Of a stretch of DNA of 64,000 nt, positions 33,868 to 47,332 are shown in pieces. Position 1 is the first letter of the stretch; each line of letters starts with the position of its first letter. The stretch comes from Uloborus plumipes. Taxonomy: Eukaryota; Arthropoda; Arachnida; Araneae; Uloboridae. A program made the translations under genes and the position numbers. Below the pieces are notes generated by a model that saw nothing but the letters and a program-made list of their open reading frames with translations, did no database searches and had not been told where the DNA came from. The stretch is taken from contig JAXGGA010000455.1 in NCBI GenBank assembly GCA_038373865.1, positions 1 to 64,000 of the forward strand, written 5' to 3'.

Positions 33868-36800
33868 AGTGTATTTGAGTAGCATAGTGATAGCAGTACA
33901 ACGTTACCTTGGCTGTACTTCAAGCTCAACTAGGTTCAGAAGGGATTTGTTCAAAAATGTACTGCCAAACGCTTTTCCTTATATCATTCAACTCTTTTCA
34001 ATATATTTATGATATGAATTTAATCTCACACACAGTGCTGGTTTATTACCAGGGCTTATTCAAAGGCGTTAATCTTTGGGTAGCCAAATTTTTCAGCAAA
34101 ATAAAAAGTGGTGTACTAGTAAGAAAATGCATTCACAATACGTTAAATAAAATTGAATGCATAAAAAATAATCGCTGGAAAGCAAGAAAAATTTAGGTCT
34201 TCGTTTGCTTGTATATGATTTTAACTTTCCGACTGTTAAGTTAGTTCAATGGTTTATGGTCAGGAAGTTTTTCCCTAACGATCCTAGCTTGAGTTTTAAC
34301 CTTAATAACCCCGATGGCCAGACATGTCAAGGCAAACTTACAGGGACGTCACGGCGAATCCCAATAGCCACTGTCACAAATAATTGCTACGTCTCACAGG
34401 AACCACGTTTCATCACATTCGTTACATGTTTCTTGTGATTTCACTGCGTCGTCGGTAGAAAAATTAATTTGTGACCAGTCACTTAGTGACAATATAAAGA
34501 CGTCATTGCAATTCGTATGTTTATACAACTTGTTGGTGAATACATAGTGACGTTCATGACCGCCCAGCCATAACTGCCCTTATGTGAAAGTCATGCAGCT
34601 ATTAACTCTTAGACATACAATTGCGAGTCTGACGCGCCCCCCCCCCCCCATTGTACGACTTGACGTATCTGACTCGTCATTCATTTTATAGGCCACAGAA
34701 GATTTTGACGAGCCTAACTCGTGAAAAGCTTTTGTTATTTAGTCGTCCTTTATTAACACCATAAACTGATTATTAAAATTCTAACAATGCAATGCATTCT
34801 CTTTCTCTCTTTCTCAGCTTTCACATAATTATTCAGTTGAGCGAAATTAAATGGTAATCTTCGGACGCATGAAGTTACTTTTAGTTTGTATGTCAAGGGG
34901 TTAAAGAAGATTTCAATTTTACTTATACTGCTATCAGAGAATAAAAATCCTAAGTTCTGTATAAATGTATATATTATTAAAGGTTTACGAAAATTTTTTG
35001 AGTATATGTCTTGATGCTTATTAGACTCTTTATTTTTTAATAAATAAATTCACTTAATCACAATTGTAGTGTTCTTTTTTAATGGCAAAATAATAAAGCG
35101 TTTTCATTATTAATAAATACAACTAATTTCAATCTGAAGCAGTACTTAATTAATTTTAAACGTGAAGAAAGAAGATGTTGGTGTAAAAATTAATTATTTA
35201 TAAAGTCGTTGTGAATTAAATATTATTTTGTTTTACCCAAGGGCTTTGAAACTGTGTTCTGTAACAACTTTAGAAATTTAAATGAAAATACAATTCTTTT
35301 CTTTGGAAATGTTTTATTAATGTAAAATTTTGTGGATGTTTGCCCTTAAGGGTATTTCATTTCTTTAGAAATGAAGTTTGCTGAAAATAAAGATATTTAC
35401 GATATGAGATTTTTTTCTTTGCCACATATTAGACAGTTCTAGAAAATAAATCAAAGAAAAAATAAGCAAAATGAAAAGCAGATTGCAGTCAATTTTATAA
35501 TCTAATGAATATCGTATGAAAACACGGAAAAAGTTAAGGAGGTTTTTTGTCTCAAATTTTAAAATAATGAATGTTAGTAAGTGTTGCATATATGTTTTTA
35601 TAATATGAGTTAGGCTTGCAATCGTTCATTATTTAGTTGTGCTATATTTTTAGGAAACATATCAAACTATTTTCACAAATTATCTAGTATAAAAAAATTG
35701 AATAATTGATAAATTACCCGATTTTTAAATTGTAAAACGTTTTATAGATCTTTCTGCCTCAAATGAAGACATGCAGAATTACACAAATGAAGAATTATAC
35801 AATTGAAGGGGAAATTGGTGTAAGCTTTTGCTTTTATGAGAGTTTTAACATTTGCTGAGATTGATTCAAAAAGTATCACACAATTTTCAAATACATCCAC
35901 TCTTAAAACACTTGTTGTGGATACCATTCTTATATCCTTTACTTCTCTTTAAGCGGTGCTGTATTTGGTCTAATGCTTAAGAAAAATTATAATATGTAGT
36001 TCTGAAAAAATCAAAGAGTTTGCGTCTTAACTTCTTTCTTCAGACGTGAGCCATATCTTCAAAAAAAAAATAGACCGTGGATACCTGGTATGTAAAGTTT
36101 CTAAAGATATACCTTGTAGAAACATCATCAGGGAAATGTTTCTTCGTTACTAATTGAGTAAATTTAGTCCTATATTTCAAGAAGAAATTAAAGGGTCTAT
36201 TGAATGTGGAATGCTTTCTTAATAATCTGGAATGTGTTGAATTATGTCTTAATTCTCACAACTTTATTGATGAAATCTTCTTGTTTTTATAATCTCCTGT
36301 TAAGGTTATTTTAATTTCTTTAATATCAATTTCATGGCTGTCTTAGTTTTTAATACTAACACAAATCTTTCTGCTTAATAATTACTTGAACAAGACATAT
36401 TTCTCGTAAGCAATAGCTCAGCTTTAATTGGAGTTGTTTTGAATGCTCCTGTAATTAATCTCAGAACTTTGTTTTGGGCAGTTTCCAAAGCTGTCATCTG
36501 TGTTTTAGAACACGATATAAGTGCTTTGGAGCAATCAGTTGTAGTGTTTCCCTTTGCACTATCACTCTTTCATTTGCAGCTCACTGATGATTCATTGATA
36601 TTAACACAGGTTATGACGGCAATCTTTCAAAAATTTAAATGCTAGTAGAATGAAATTTAGAAATAAATAATAAATATATGTATAATATTTTAAAGGCTCT
36701 AAAAACGTTTTTACGAAACTGTTCATGTCGAAACAAGACATTTGTGCTCCGAAAACTTCTGAAATGTGAAAGAAAACAGCTGTTTGCTATTTTTTCATCC

Positions 36801-39800
36801 AAAATTCAGCCTCTTTTCATGCAATAACTTCGTAGCAAATTTTTTTTCTAAATATATTGTAAACACTGGATTCCGTTTTGTTAAAGATAAACTCCCATTG
36901 TGTACTTTGATAACTGTAAATTGTTTGATAATGTATTCGACGCTTTTGCTAAATCTAATCCATAGTTGTTATTAAGACATTAGAGGTGCATTCGTTGTAA
37001 GGGAAATACTTTAATTTAGTTTAAATTTGATAATATTAATTACATTTCCCACACAACTGAACCCAATTAGTCATAATTTCTTTGTATGACCGCATCTGAT
37101 TAACTTGAGTTCGGAAGAGGACAGTAAGAATTTTCAGAGTTAAAGATTCTTTGCTAAGGTCTCGAATGTTAGATATATCTTTTCAACGCGGCAACCATGA
37201 TATGAGGTCTTACTAATATGGCAAATCTAATCTTTTTGCTCCAAGTTTGGTTCGCATACGACATTATTGTTTCTTTATTTTTCCGTCAGGACTGGAGATA
37301 ATGGCGATTGCAAACTACATTTTTCTTTTGGTGATAAAGTAGAAGTAAGAAAAGTCGTCGAGCGCCAAACATATTCATAAAGATTTTTTTCCATAGGCTT
37401 TTAATGTTGTTGATGAACATAATGGTACAAAAGTGAGTTTTTGACTGTATTGATACAGATTTTGTACAGAGCAACTTAGTTAAGACCAGCATAACAAAGT
37501 TATTATGTACAGTCAAGAAAAAACGAACAGAGATAGTGTGCTGTTTTTAGAAGAAAGAGATACTTCAGCTTAAACTGCCGCCAATTGGAATTTCCAGCCA
37601 CTATTAATAAGAGACATTCTATTGAACTAAAACAATTGAATTGAGTGATGTATTGAACGCAAAAGGTAGAGAATGTAGATTATAAAAATAAAAAAGGAGG
37701 CTCCCTTATACACAATTCCTTTGAAATACTTTTAGTGGTATATTTTTAAAAACGTATTTTAAATTATTTTTTTATAAATTGTATAATGAAGAATGAAATA
37801 GAGTAAGAGAGACGAACAAATTCTTTATTTTATGTATGTCCTTATAATTTTTTGCCGTAAATACCAAACATACAAAAACAAGACTGCATTTAAACTATAT
37901 TAATCAGTAAAATATTTTTTTATTATTATGTTTGCTTCTATGAGAAGAATCCCTAAACTCAGACTGCATGTTAATAACTTTAATGCCATGGAAGAAGAAA
38001 AAAAAAAACTGCATTCATGGCATTCCGTTTGCTTTAAGAAAAAAAAGAATAATTAAATTTATAAGTTCACTGGTTTCTAACACAGAAAAAAAAAACCTCA
38101 TAAACTTTGAATTAAGCTCCTTTCACTTTTCTAGATAGTTTCACTAAAATTTTCAACTGTAAATTAAATAGAAAACTGGATTTTTTTTTTGGATCCGAGC
38201 ATATTTCGTGTTTCGTTAATTTAGTAAAAGTTTTTTCAGCTAGACTGGATATTTAAAAAATAAGGTAGATTAACTAAAGGAAATTTCTGTACTTTACTTT
38301 ATATTTTCATGTGCTCATGTTGTCAAAATTTAGTTTCAAAACGGCTTAAAAAAGTAATATTACGACTAATTTTTTTTCTTTTTTTGCACTTTAATGTGTG
38401 AAATACTGGTGGCATTTTTTTTTCGTTAAAAAAATATTGGTTGTCTAAGTAAAATCAAGTTATAGACATTTAAATGAAATAAGGTTTTGCATATCACAGA
38501 CAACAAATGCAGAATTTCGTTTCGATCTTTCAAGGTATATATTTAGATTTAAAACTAAACCAAGCCTTCTCCGGTGGTAATTTATTGATACTTTGCACTG
38601 TTTAGCATAAGTAAAAACGATTTTTAATCCTTTCCCTTCACATTTCTCTGGACATAAATGGTGCGTATTTACAGATATAATCCTGTTTTAATGAGCAAAA
38701 ATCTTTAAAAATCTGTTACTTCCAAACATGAAGTAGTGTAAATGAAAAATTCACAGAAAAATAAGCGATGCTTTGTACTTGACATTGCTTCCGGTGGGAT
38801 CAAATAAAAAAAGCGTTGGAAGTTACGATCCTCTAGGCAAAGAAAGTTTAAGCCGCCACAAATTTGTTTGTGAATTCTAGATGTAACGGGAAGCGTATAT
38901 TTCTATATTTTTGCTTTGAAAACAGTTCTAAAATATTATATTTGGAAAAAATGAAATTTGTTTTCCTTTGGGCAACCTACTTTAAAATTGAGCATATATA
39001 TTTTTTTTTCAAATAAATGCCGCGTTAAGAACGTCGTCTAAAATACGCAATTTATGAAAATTAAATATAATTGTGCAAAATTTAGATTGACATAGCATTT
39101 AAGCTTTTAATTAAAACGTGAATAGTCAAGTCATATATCATGTCACTGTTGCCAATTGGTATACATAAAAAAAAGGTTTTTAAAATTTTAATTGGTTTTA
39201 TGATATGCTGTAAACGAGACGAATAGTTCATTATGCATTTTCAAATAATTTATAATATTCGGATACCATTTTTAATGATGCGAAATATAAGGTTCAACCC
39301 ATTTTACACATTGCAAAATAAACGATTTTGTTGATTGTTTGTTAATTGAGATCTTGCTTATTAACAAAGACAATTTCGAATACTACCACAAACATTTGGA
39401 TATTGATACTTTGTAAAGAAAACCAAACTTTTTTTTTTTTAACTACCACGTGCTTTTCGGCCTAAAAAGTTCATGTTATGAACTTTATATTTGAGAAATA
39501 ATTTATTATGAAGAGATATTATCCACTTTTTAGAAAAAACTCGTTTCTCTGCATTTTCTATACCTTTCAAATGGCCTTAATCAAACTCCCTAGAGTCTAG
39601 AAGTCCAAACAAATCCATAATTTATTATAATTTAATAAAGGGCAAAGTTTTCCTTTTCTATCAAAAGGTTAAAAAAAACATCATTTAAATTTTATTCAGG
39701 TGATTTCAAAGAAAAGGGTATAAAGACTTTTTTTCTCAGAAGAGCACCAATTCAAAATCTCCGAATTGCCACTGGTACTTCAGTTTTAAATTCGGAAAAT

Positions 39801-40209
39801 GACAAAACATGATCTAAATGACAAGCGTTTTTTCGTATGATTGATGGAAAAGACATATTCTGCTGCCGTTACAGCGCTTTTTCCCTAAGTGATACGATAA
39901 CTGCAAAAATCGGCCGATAATACTACAACGACAAGAGCACTACAGTGTCGTCGATTATTTTGCTTTGCAATTCAATCGATATCACTTCGTATGGCATCAC
40001 TCTACTTTCAAAAAAAAAAAAAAAAAACAGATGAATGAATATCGGCCCGATTCAGAAGGCAGGGCAGGTGCTATCCGACAAAAATGATCCGATAAACGAC
40101 ATCGTTTGAACGGAGACGACACAATCGTCCTTGAACTTAGAGAAGGCAAAGTGCACAAGCATATGCGTGCATTTTGCATGCACCAATATCGGATAACGAC
40201 CATCATATA
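33868..40209. other. AT-rich region, no gene seen
   Basis: More than 6 kb with no supported gene or paired terminal repeats. A 12-to-13-base C run lies near 34637, and the patch 34040-34700 is slightly less AT-rich. Short frames here have no recognisable motif. Confidence 0.5.
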
Positions 40210-40621
40210 CACTGCCAAAAATGAATTGCTGTTTTTACAGTGTTATTCTGGCAGCCGAGGTTCCAATTTAAAAGAGTAAAATAGACAGTAATAAACTGCA
40301 AAACATGCAATTTTACAATTTCTGACTGTAAAGTAAGAAATTTTACCGTTTACTGCCTTAACATTTAGCAGTGTTATACTGTAAAAACTATAGTATAATA
40401 CTGGCAGCGGAGGTTTCAGTTTCAAACTGTAAAATTTACAGTCGTAAACTGTAAAATTGCTAGTTTTACGGTTTATTACTGTAAATTAGCAATTTTATAG
40501 TTTAGTACTGTAAAGTTAGCAATTTTACACTTTATTACTATAAAACTGGCATTTTTTTGCCGTTTATTGATATAAAATTAACTGTATTATACTGTAAGAA
40601 CACCATTCATTTTTTACAGCG
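40210..40621. mobile_element. ACTGTAAA-family MITE, long copy
   Basis: Imperfect terminal inverted repeats begin TACACTGCCAAAAATGAATT on the left and TACGCTGTAAAAAATGAATG when read inward from the right, with TA duplications at 40208-40209 and 40622-40623. The 412-bp interior repeats words such as TTTACAGT, ACTGTAAA and TAGCAATTTTA, many as small inverted pairs. No coding capacity. Confidence 0.75.
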
Positions 40622-40940
40622 TACGATGCTTTACTATCGTATCGTTAAGCAGAAAATCACTCTTAGAATGCATTTAATGTCTTCTACATCGAACGTGTTA
40701 CCAGCTAGTCTTTGAGGATCACGATCTCGATGGAAGCTGTGACTGTCTTTGCTGAAGAATATATTAACATGGATGTCTGGTGTGACCAGCATACGGTTTT
40801 TAACTATTTGACTATTTTTCCTTCTTAACAAAGCTAGTCTACCTTTATCTGTTTACAGTTTTTTCAAAGATAAAATTTAATTCTGCGTCGAGAGTTCCAC
40901 CATTTGTAAAAGTGTTTTCACATGTTTTAATATTTTTTAA

Positions 40941-41454
40941 CCCATTAATGCCTAGCGTCCTTTTTTTAGGACGGTCAAAAAAAGGGTCTGAATTTCCCCC
41001 AAATGAACATTTCAACCAAATAATAGTGTTCAATTAGTACCTTGGTATTGTTTCAATTCGTTATTAACAGATTGCAGCACATAATCATCGTAAAGTGTGA
41101 TCTGTAGCAGTTTTAATATGATTTTTATCAAAAATCACATCGTTCACAATCTCAAGAAAAAAAGCTAAGCTTTCAAAGTTATTCCCAGCTATGCAGTTTA
41201 TGTTACTTGCTGATTTTATTTCTTCATATAAAATGTCTTTTTAAATATTATATCGTAGGCAGAAAAAAATATAGTAAAAAAAGTATGTACCCTATAGGGT
41301 CTATCGTAACTTTTAAAGGACGATTTTTGTTTTCTTAATAAAAAAAATATTTTTTACATAACATTTTTTATATTATTTTTCCTGTCCATTCAACACTGTT
41401 TGTAACCAGTATACAAAATATCTTTGAGTTAAAAAAATGTCAGGCATTAATGGG
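40941..41454. mobile_element. TTAA-type MITE (piggyBac-like), copy A
   Basis: The left end is CCCATTAATGCCTAGCGTCC and the right end TGTCAGGCATTAATGGG, giving a 13-bp inverted repeat (CCCATTAATGCCT with one change). TTAA lies at 40937-40940 and 41455-41458. The strict TTAA duplication and CCC start fit piggyBac, though Kolobok also duplicates TTAA. At 514 bp it matches the length of copy C at 52367-55529 once the nested DNA is removed. No transposase. Confidence 0.8.
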
Positions 41455-41467
41455 TTAAAATAAAGTA

Positions 41468-41639
41468 TAGTGGAATCCTGCTGAAACGAACTTGAGGAGA
41501 CAGCTCAATTCGTTTGTTGTTACGGAAATTTCGTTGTAACGGAATTCAAGTAATGAAATGGAAGTTAAAACGGGACTGAAAATTTTTCATTCGCTGAAAC
41601 AAAAAATTTCGGTGCAATGGTTGTAACGAGATTTCACTG
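41468..41639. mobile_element. pogo/Tigger-type MITE, short
   Basis: The left end TAGTGGAATCCTGCTGAAAC and the right end GTTGTAACGAGATTTCACTG are imperfect inverted repeats of about 23 bp, with TA at 41466-41467 and 41640-41641. Only 172 bp long and non-coding. It begins 9 bp after the TTAA duplication of the preceding MITE. Confidence 0.75.
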
Positions 41640-42524
41640 TATTTTAATCTGTGTCTCATTGGTTGTATTCTTACTTTTAGTACCTTTTAACTGTCTTAAC
41701 TTGGTTCTTTTATATAACAGCAGACATTTTATGAGCAAGTATAGCCATGAACACTTGCACAGTAAATGCAGAGAACATGGAGTTTATTAAATTGTGATTA
41801 TTAAAATATTGATTCGATCAAATAGATATGAATTAGACGGATCATTTAAATTAAAATAATATAATTTGTTAGATTTAAGGATATTTTATTTCCCCAATTT
41901 TAAGTTCAAATTCAACTATATGAAGTACTAATGTAAAAGAAGTTTGGTAAAATTAGAGCACATTGTGGTAAATTCAGATCAATTGGTAACATTCCGGTTT
42001 TCGTTCAAAATGGCACATCGTTTCGTTTTTCCAACAAAACTGCACGTATTCAAAATCAAAACGGACGGTGATATCTCGTTGATTTTTTTATTTGAAAATT
42101 TCTCACTTTGGGACACGATCTGTCACGCTTTTTTAGTTAGTTACGTACCCCGAAAATATGATAAAACATTTTGCTGCTACCCTAGTTCTTTTCATCAAAT
42201 GATTATTTTTAGAAAATGGATATGCTCCCTTTTTATAAATTAGTCCTCATTTGTTTTAGAAATAATAGTAATATACAAATAGTTACAAAAAGTATGTTTT
42301 TTTACTTATTATTTTTCTGAATCATTTCAATGTTCTAGTTTTTCTGAATAGTTGGGGGGGGGGGGGAGTTTTTCATTTAATATGTAAGTACAACTATGCA
42401 AAAAAGAACAAAGAACAAAAAAGTGTTTCTGGTAAAAATTCAAAAGATTTAATTTTTTATTACATTACTTACAAAGGAGGATGAATTAATCATTGCATTT
42501 CAAATCTACATGAAGGTACATCTA

Positions 42525-44063
42525 CAGTGCGTCCCAAAAGTTTATAGACAGCCACGTTTTTGAAACCACAAACTAATTAAACGAGTAAGCGGGACGAAAT
42601 TATTTATGCAAATATTTAATGACTTCAAAAAAATATTAAAACACTTAAGCAACTCTTACTGATCATATATTTAATTTTAAAAAATATAAACGAAAAAATG
42701 CTGTCCCAAAAGTGTATAAACAAGCGTTATTTAAAGCTGATTTAAGTATTGGTATTCAAAATTTGCATATTACAAGGACATTTACTTGTGACGCACAAGT
42801 TTTCCGACATAAAAACAAACACGTTTTTCCGTTTCTGAAGATTGGTCAAGATGCCCAGCAATGAGCAGTTTTCTAAAACGGAAATTTTGAAAAACTATCG
42901 TTTGAAAGCTCATGGTCGAAAAGTAGTGAACATTGCATGTAAATTTGGACGCTGTAGGGCTGGTATTTATCAAATCTTGTCAAAAGGTAATAGTTTTGAA
43001 GCAAAATTTCGTTCTGGACGACCAAAGAAAACAACTAAGCGGCAAGACAGAGAGATTTTGAAATTAGTTTAAACCCAGAATCTGTCAACACGGTCCATTT
43101 GTAAAGAAGTAAGCTTTTCAGTGTCAAAATCAACAGTACATCGATGGCTGCAGGCAAGTGCGTTTCTTGAATATCGCAAATTAACGTCGTTCGTCGAGGT
43201 TAGCAAGTCAGCATATAAACGCTCATGTTCAGTGGGCTCGTAGTCATATGAATTCGACAAATAAATGGTTAAGTGCTATTTTTAGTGATGAAAAAAAGTT
43301 CAATTTAGATGGCCTGGATGGTTGGGGACATTACTAGTACCATATTCGTAAAGAACCCCGAACCTTTTTCAGTAGGCAACAAGGAAGAGCTGCGCTCATG
43401 GTGTGGGGAGCATTTTCTTTCAATTGAATAACCGATGTTGCTTTTTTGAAAGGTCGCCAATACTCCGAAGACTATCAGAGAACTCTTAATGTACAGTTGG
43501 AAAGTTGCTAGGTAGGAACGAATGGTTATTCCAGCAAAACAATTGCTCCATGCACACGTCTAATTCAACAATGCAATGTTTTAGGCAAAACCAAGTAACC
43601 GTTATGGAACGGCTAGCCCTGAGTCCTGACCTAAACCCAATAGAAAACCTCTGGGGAATACTAGCGAGAGATGTATATGCTAATAGAAGACAGTTTACAA
43701 CAGTTCAAGATCTTAGGCTGCAAATTGAACGTAGTTGGTTTTCATTAAAGCCAGAAGTTCGTTAAAATCTTCTTTTAAGTATGCCTGATTGCGTTTTTGA
43801 AGTTATTAGAAAAAACTGCTTAAAAATTTGAGTGTTAAAATTAATATAATGAGCTATCTATAAATTTTTGTTATTTAATAGTTTTGTTATTTATTCGTTT
43901 TAATTATTATCACAAAATCTGTGATTGTATAAATAAATTAATAAAATTTTTTTTTATTGTATGGATATTTTTCATGATCCTAAGTTGTGTTGAAATCGTT
44001 GTTTCTTTTTTTCTCTCGTAAAACTTGGAAACCTTATTGTCTTAAAACTTTTGGGACGCACTG
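42525..44063 (+). mobile_element. Tc1/mariner element, decayed
   Basis: Inverted ends CAGTGCGTCCCAAAAGTTTA (left) and AAACTTTTGGGACGCACTG (right) are flanked by TA at 42523-42524 and 44064-44065. At 1539 bp it is full length for the family. The coding region has many lesions, so it is an old copy. The DNA outside both ends pairs with itself, showing that the target was a hairpin-forming sequence (see findings). Confidence 0.9.
42842..43831 (+). pseudogene. Tc1-family transposase pseudogene, second Asp changed to Asn
   Basis: The N-terminal segment (from ATG 42842 or 42851: MPSNEQFSKTEILKNYRLKA, then FRSGRPKKTTKR) is open to a TAA at 43070-43072. Beyond it, homology continues as STRSICKEVSFSVSKSTVHR, a frameshift near 43180-43200, then QWARSHMNS, the first Asp in AIFSDEKKFN, in-frame stops near 43335 and 43425, another stop and frameshift near 43508, and the terminal frame LFQQNNCSMHTS to SPDLNPIENLWG. 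The second catalytic Asp, expected in QQDN, is Asn here (codon AAC at 43538-43540). The Glu of PIENLWG is 34 residues further on, so the family spacing is DD34E. Another TAA follows KPEVR before the natural end at about 43831. Inactive. Confidence 0.9.
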
Positions 44064-44065
44064 TA

Positions 44066-47000
44066 CATGAAGTACCTTCATGTAGATGTCAACAGTAAGG
44101 TTTTAGAGTACTAAAGCTTAAATGTACTTTATATCAGCTAAAAATAAAATACTACCTTCCCCCTTAATGTTGTCATTTTAAATTATTTTATGTTTCTCAT
44201 CTATGGATATTTGGACATCCTTTTAGATCTCTATGATAACACTACAAATATACTTATGATTAAAATTAGACGAATGTCTAACTTATTTTACGAAGCCATT
44301 TACTTTTACTCTGCAGCTGTAAAATGTGTTAGTACATTTTCATTTTAAGATAAATGAGTTTTCATAAGAAGGATCATGCGTGAGACATAATTTTTACGAA
44401 GTGCAGAACAAATGTTTTATACTCTAGAGATCTGGATTACTGAAAGCATACACAATTTTAATTATAGTACGGTATATATTAAAATAAATGTCATATTAAA
44501 TTTCCAAGAATGAAATAGTAATAAAAGTAATATCTAATAACGTTCTCGGAAAAAATAGACAATATCTTAATATATAGTTTAAAATTTTTCTGGTTTTGAT
44601 AAAGATATTAGTTTTCTGTCTCGCATATTTTCGTGGCATTTTCACTTTTTTCACTCTAAAGATCCTTAAATTATAGTTACAGTTACACACATTCATGAAA
44701 TGTAATTTTAGACTATAAGACTTAGTTAAATAGTTTTGACATGTCTCTAAATTTTCGAGGAATTCGTGTACCAGATTTATTAAGATAATAAAATTTTATA
44801 CACGCCTTTTCTTTTTACTATACTTTATATATTATCTCTCAGGAAGTTTGTTTCAAAGGAAAAAAAATCTGACATACTAAGTGGGTTATTACACATTGAT
44901 AAAGGAGTGTTCGGCGACACTGTTGAAACTCAGTGTCAGGAAAATTCATTTGTCATTTTTTTTGCCTTATAATAAACAAATATATAGTTTTATGCGACAT
45001 ACTTTCATACTTGAAGGAACGAAAACGTATTTCGTTTCAGTTTTAAATTTAACTATGATTTAAATAGAATCCAAGGGCTTCTGTTATTTTTAAAGTGATA
45101 TTAATACTTTTGTAAATTTTCGGCCATCAATCATTTAAAAGATAAAATTTAAAAAACACAATCATTGTTATGGACATTATAGTTCTATGACTTGATGCTA
45201 GAGCACTAAAGTTATTTATTTGAAATAGTTCATCAACGGAAACAAATACATCTTTGGTTTGGGGATAGATAGGATCTTAGCAAGCTTGTACCAATGTCTT
45301 TAACAATATGATACATCAATTTATGCACCGTTAATACCCACAAAAAGCATTTAACAAGTTTAAAAGAACACTTTAGCAAAATATTTTTAAAATATTATTT
45401 GTTACCAGTTTTTGAATCGAAAAAGGGTGGAGTATTTAAGCCAATAGTAGCACAGAAATAATTATTGCAAGAAATAATAATAATAATAGTAATTATAATA
45501 GTAATTATAACAATAATAATAATAATAATAATAAGAAGAATAATAAGAATAATAATAGTAATAATAATAATAAGAAGAATAATAGGAAGAAGAAGAAGAA
45601 TAAGAAGGATACTAATAATAATAAATTTAAATATTATAAAAATATAATAGATTTTTCATTAATATGAACCTTATATTATATTTGTTTTTAGTGTTGAGTC
45701 AAAAACTTGAGTTTCATTTGTAATTAGCTATTTTGCATACTTTAAACACACTTAAAAATAGTTGTAAATATGCATACTATATAAAAACAAGCAATATTCT
45801 TTGTTATGGAAAATTTGATGCATAGAAGTAAGTGAATTTGTAATTAAATTAGTTTTAACACATTTGCTAAATAGTTTTTTATGAGTTATAAAAAAAAAAA
45901 AACAACAACAACAACATGGTTCTTACTTTACAATTTTAACACGTTGTATACTCATGTCAATCAAATCTCGTATTTAAGAAAAAATTAAAGAAAAATGAAG
46001 GAATTAAAGCTGTGAAATTGGTACTCAGATGTATAACGAGTTAGGCTTAAAATTTTAGTCGGAGTTAAATATGATATCTCAAATAATTTTAGAATATTGT
46101 CTTTCAGTACAAGCGATGTTTTTGAGCAGGAATAATAGTATATCCCTTTCTTCGCTACTAAATGCTTTACAAATTTGTAAAACTCAGATTTCCTGAACTA
46201 TTGCAGAGTTTTGAGTCGCTTTACATACTATTTAATATTTTACTAGAGCTTGTTTAAAAAAAAAATGTCAAACGAACTAAATGCTAATGAATTTCTTATA
46301 AACCTTTTAAAAACCTATTTTCCGTAAAAAAGAAAATAGCAGAACTGGAAACAATTTATTGTACGAGATGACTTACTTCGTTACTCCTCTTCACATGTCA
46401 AAAGCTTCTGAGGATTGTTTCTGATTTATGCTTCATAAGTTAAAAGAAAACAAGAAAACGAGAAAAAAAATATCCTACAAAAGAATTTATTTTTTGGGGT
46501 CAGGATCTAGAAAATGTTCAGATCTCAAGACTCACCATCAAATGGTGAGACTTTTTTCATCATCAGTTGCTCCCAGAAGCCTTAAATTGTTGCAAAATTA
46601 TTTTGCACACAATGAAAACGGCTTATGTTGATATAAACCTAATTTCTTATCGCAGCTGGCAGTTACCCAACAAAATTGCACTTTTTGAGATGAAAAGTTA
46701 GAAGAGAAAACGGCACGAAGAAACTGCCCCTCCGAAATTTCGACTTTTTTGCCAAGTTAGTTTATTTTATTAAACTGAAAAAAAGGAACGGAGCACTAAG
46801 AAGTAGGAAGAAGGAATAACTCTAATCATATTGAAGTTGGCATGATTGTTTTGAAATTTGATTTGGAGAAAGCACAAAACAACAAAACTTGATTACTTTT
46901 ATAGAATTTCTATCGATCGATGTTCTAACATCTACATGCAATAATTTTCAGTTTCAATCTTAGAATTTTTTTTTTTTTGATGTAATTACCCAATAATGCA

Positions 47001-47284
47001 ATAGTATGCCATTTTCTGAAATATTTGTAATTAGTATTTCTTAAATCTAATCTTTATTAACTGCATAGCTTAAAGACATTTAACCCTTATTTTAAGAGCC
47101 AAACTATTTTAGCAGTTTTCAGTTTAGTGCAGCTGTTTTAAAAAAGTTAAATAAGGGGGGGGTGAGAGGGGTGATCCGCCGACAGACCAAAAGACGGGCT
47201 TGATAACAAGGGGAAAAAATACAGCCTTACCTGAATAACTTTTCATTCATAAACTCTCATATTTTGTCTTAAAAAATAATCTCT
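44066..47284. other. AT-rich region with a microsatellite, no gene seen
   Basis: No supported gene. The only clear feature is the trinucleotide-rich tract at about 45468-45640. The 60-codon frame over that tract encodes almost only Ile and Arg and is not a gene. Confidence 0.5.
45468..45640. repeat. ATA/AAG trinucleotide microsatellite
   Basis: A 170-base tract of AAT/ATA units with AAG and AGT interruptions. Confidence 0.9.
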
Positions 47285-47332
47285 TAATAGGGCTGAAACA
47301 CGTGACAGAAGTCACGTGTTTCAGCCCTATTA
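47285..47332. repeat. perfect 22-bp stem, 4-base loop hairpin
   Basis: The arm 47285-47306 (TAATAGGGCTGAAACACGTG, then AC) is the exact reverse complement of 47311-47332, with AGAA between. Each arm contains CACGTG, itself palindromic. Perfection over 22 bp in a decaying AT-rich background points to recent origin or selection. It may be two terminal repeats left together after internal deletion of a transposon. The loop is too small for a typical microRNA precursor. Confidence 0.95.

Noticed and set aside
44566..44590. Helitron 5' end (ATCTTAATATATAG)
   Set aside because: It lacks the usual following phrase and no CTAG-T 3' end was found nearby.
45465..45647. 60-codon Ile/Arg-rich frame
   Set aside because: Microsatellite translation.
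47285..47332. microRNA precursor
   Set aside because: The stem is perfect, but the 4-base loop is too short and no lower stem extends beyond the 48 bp.
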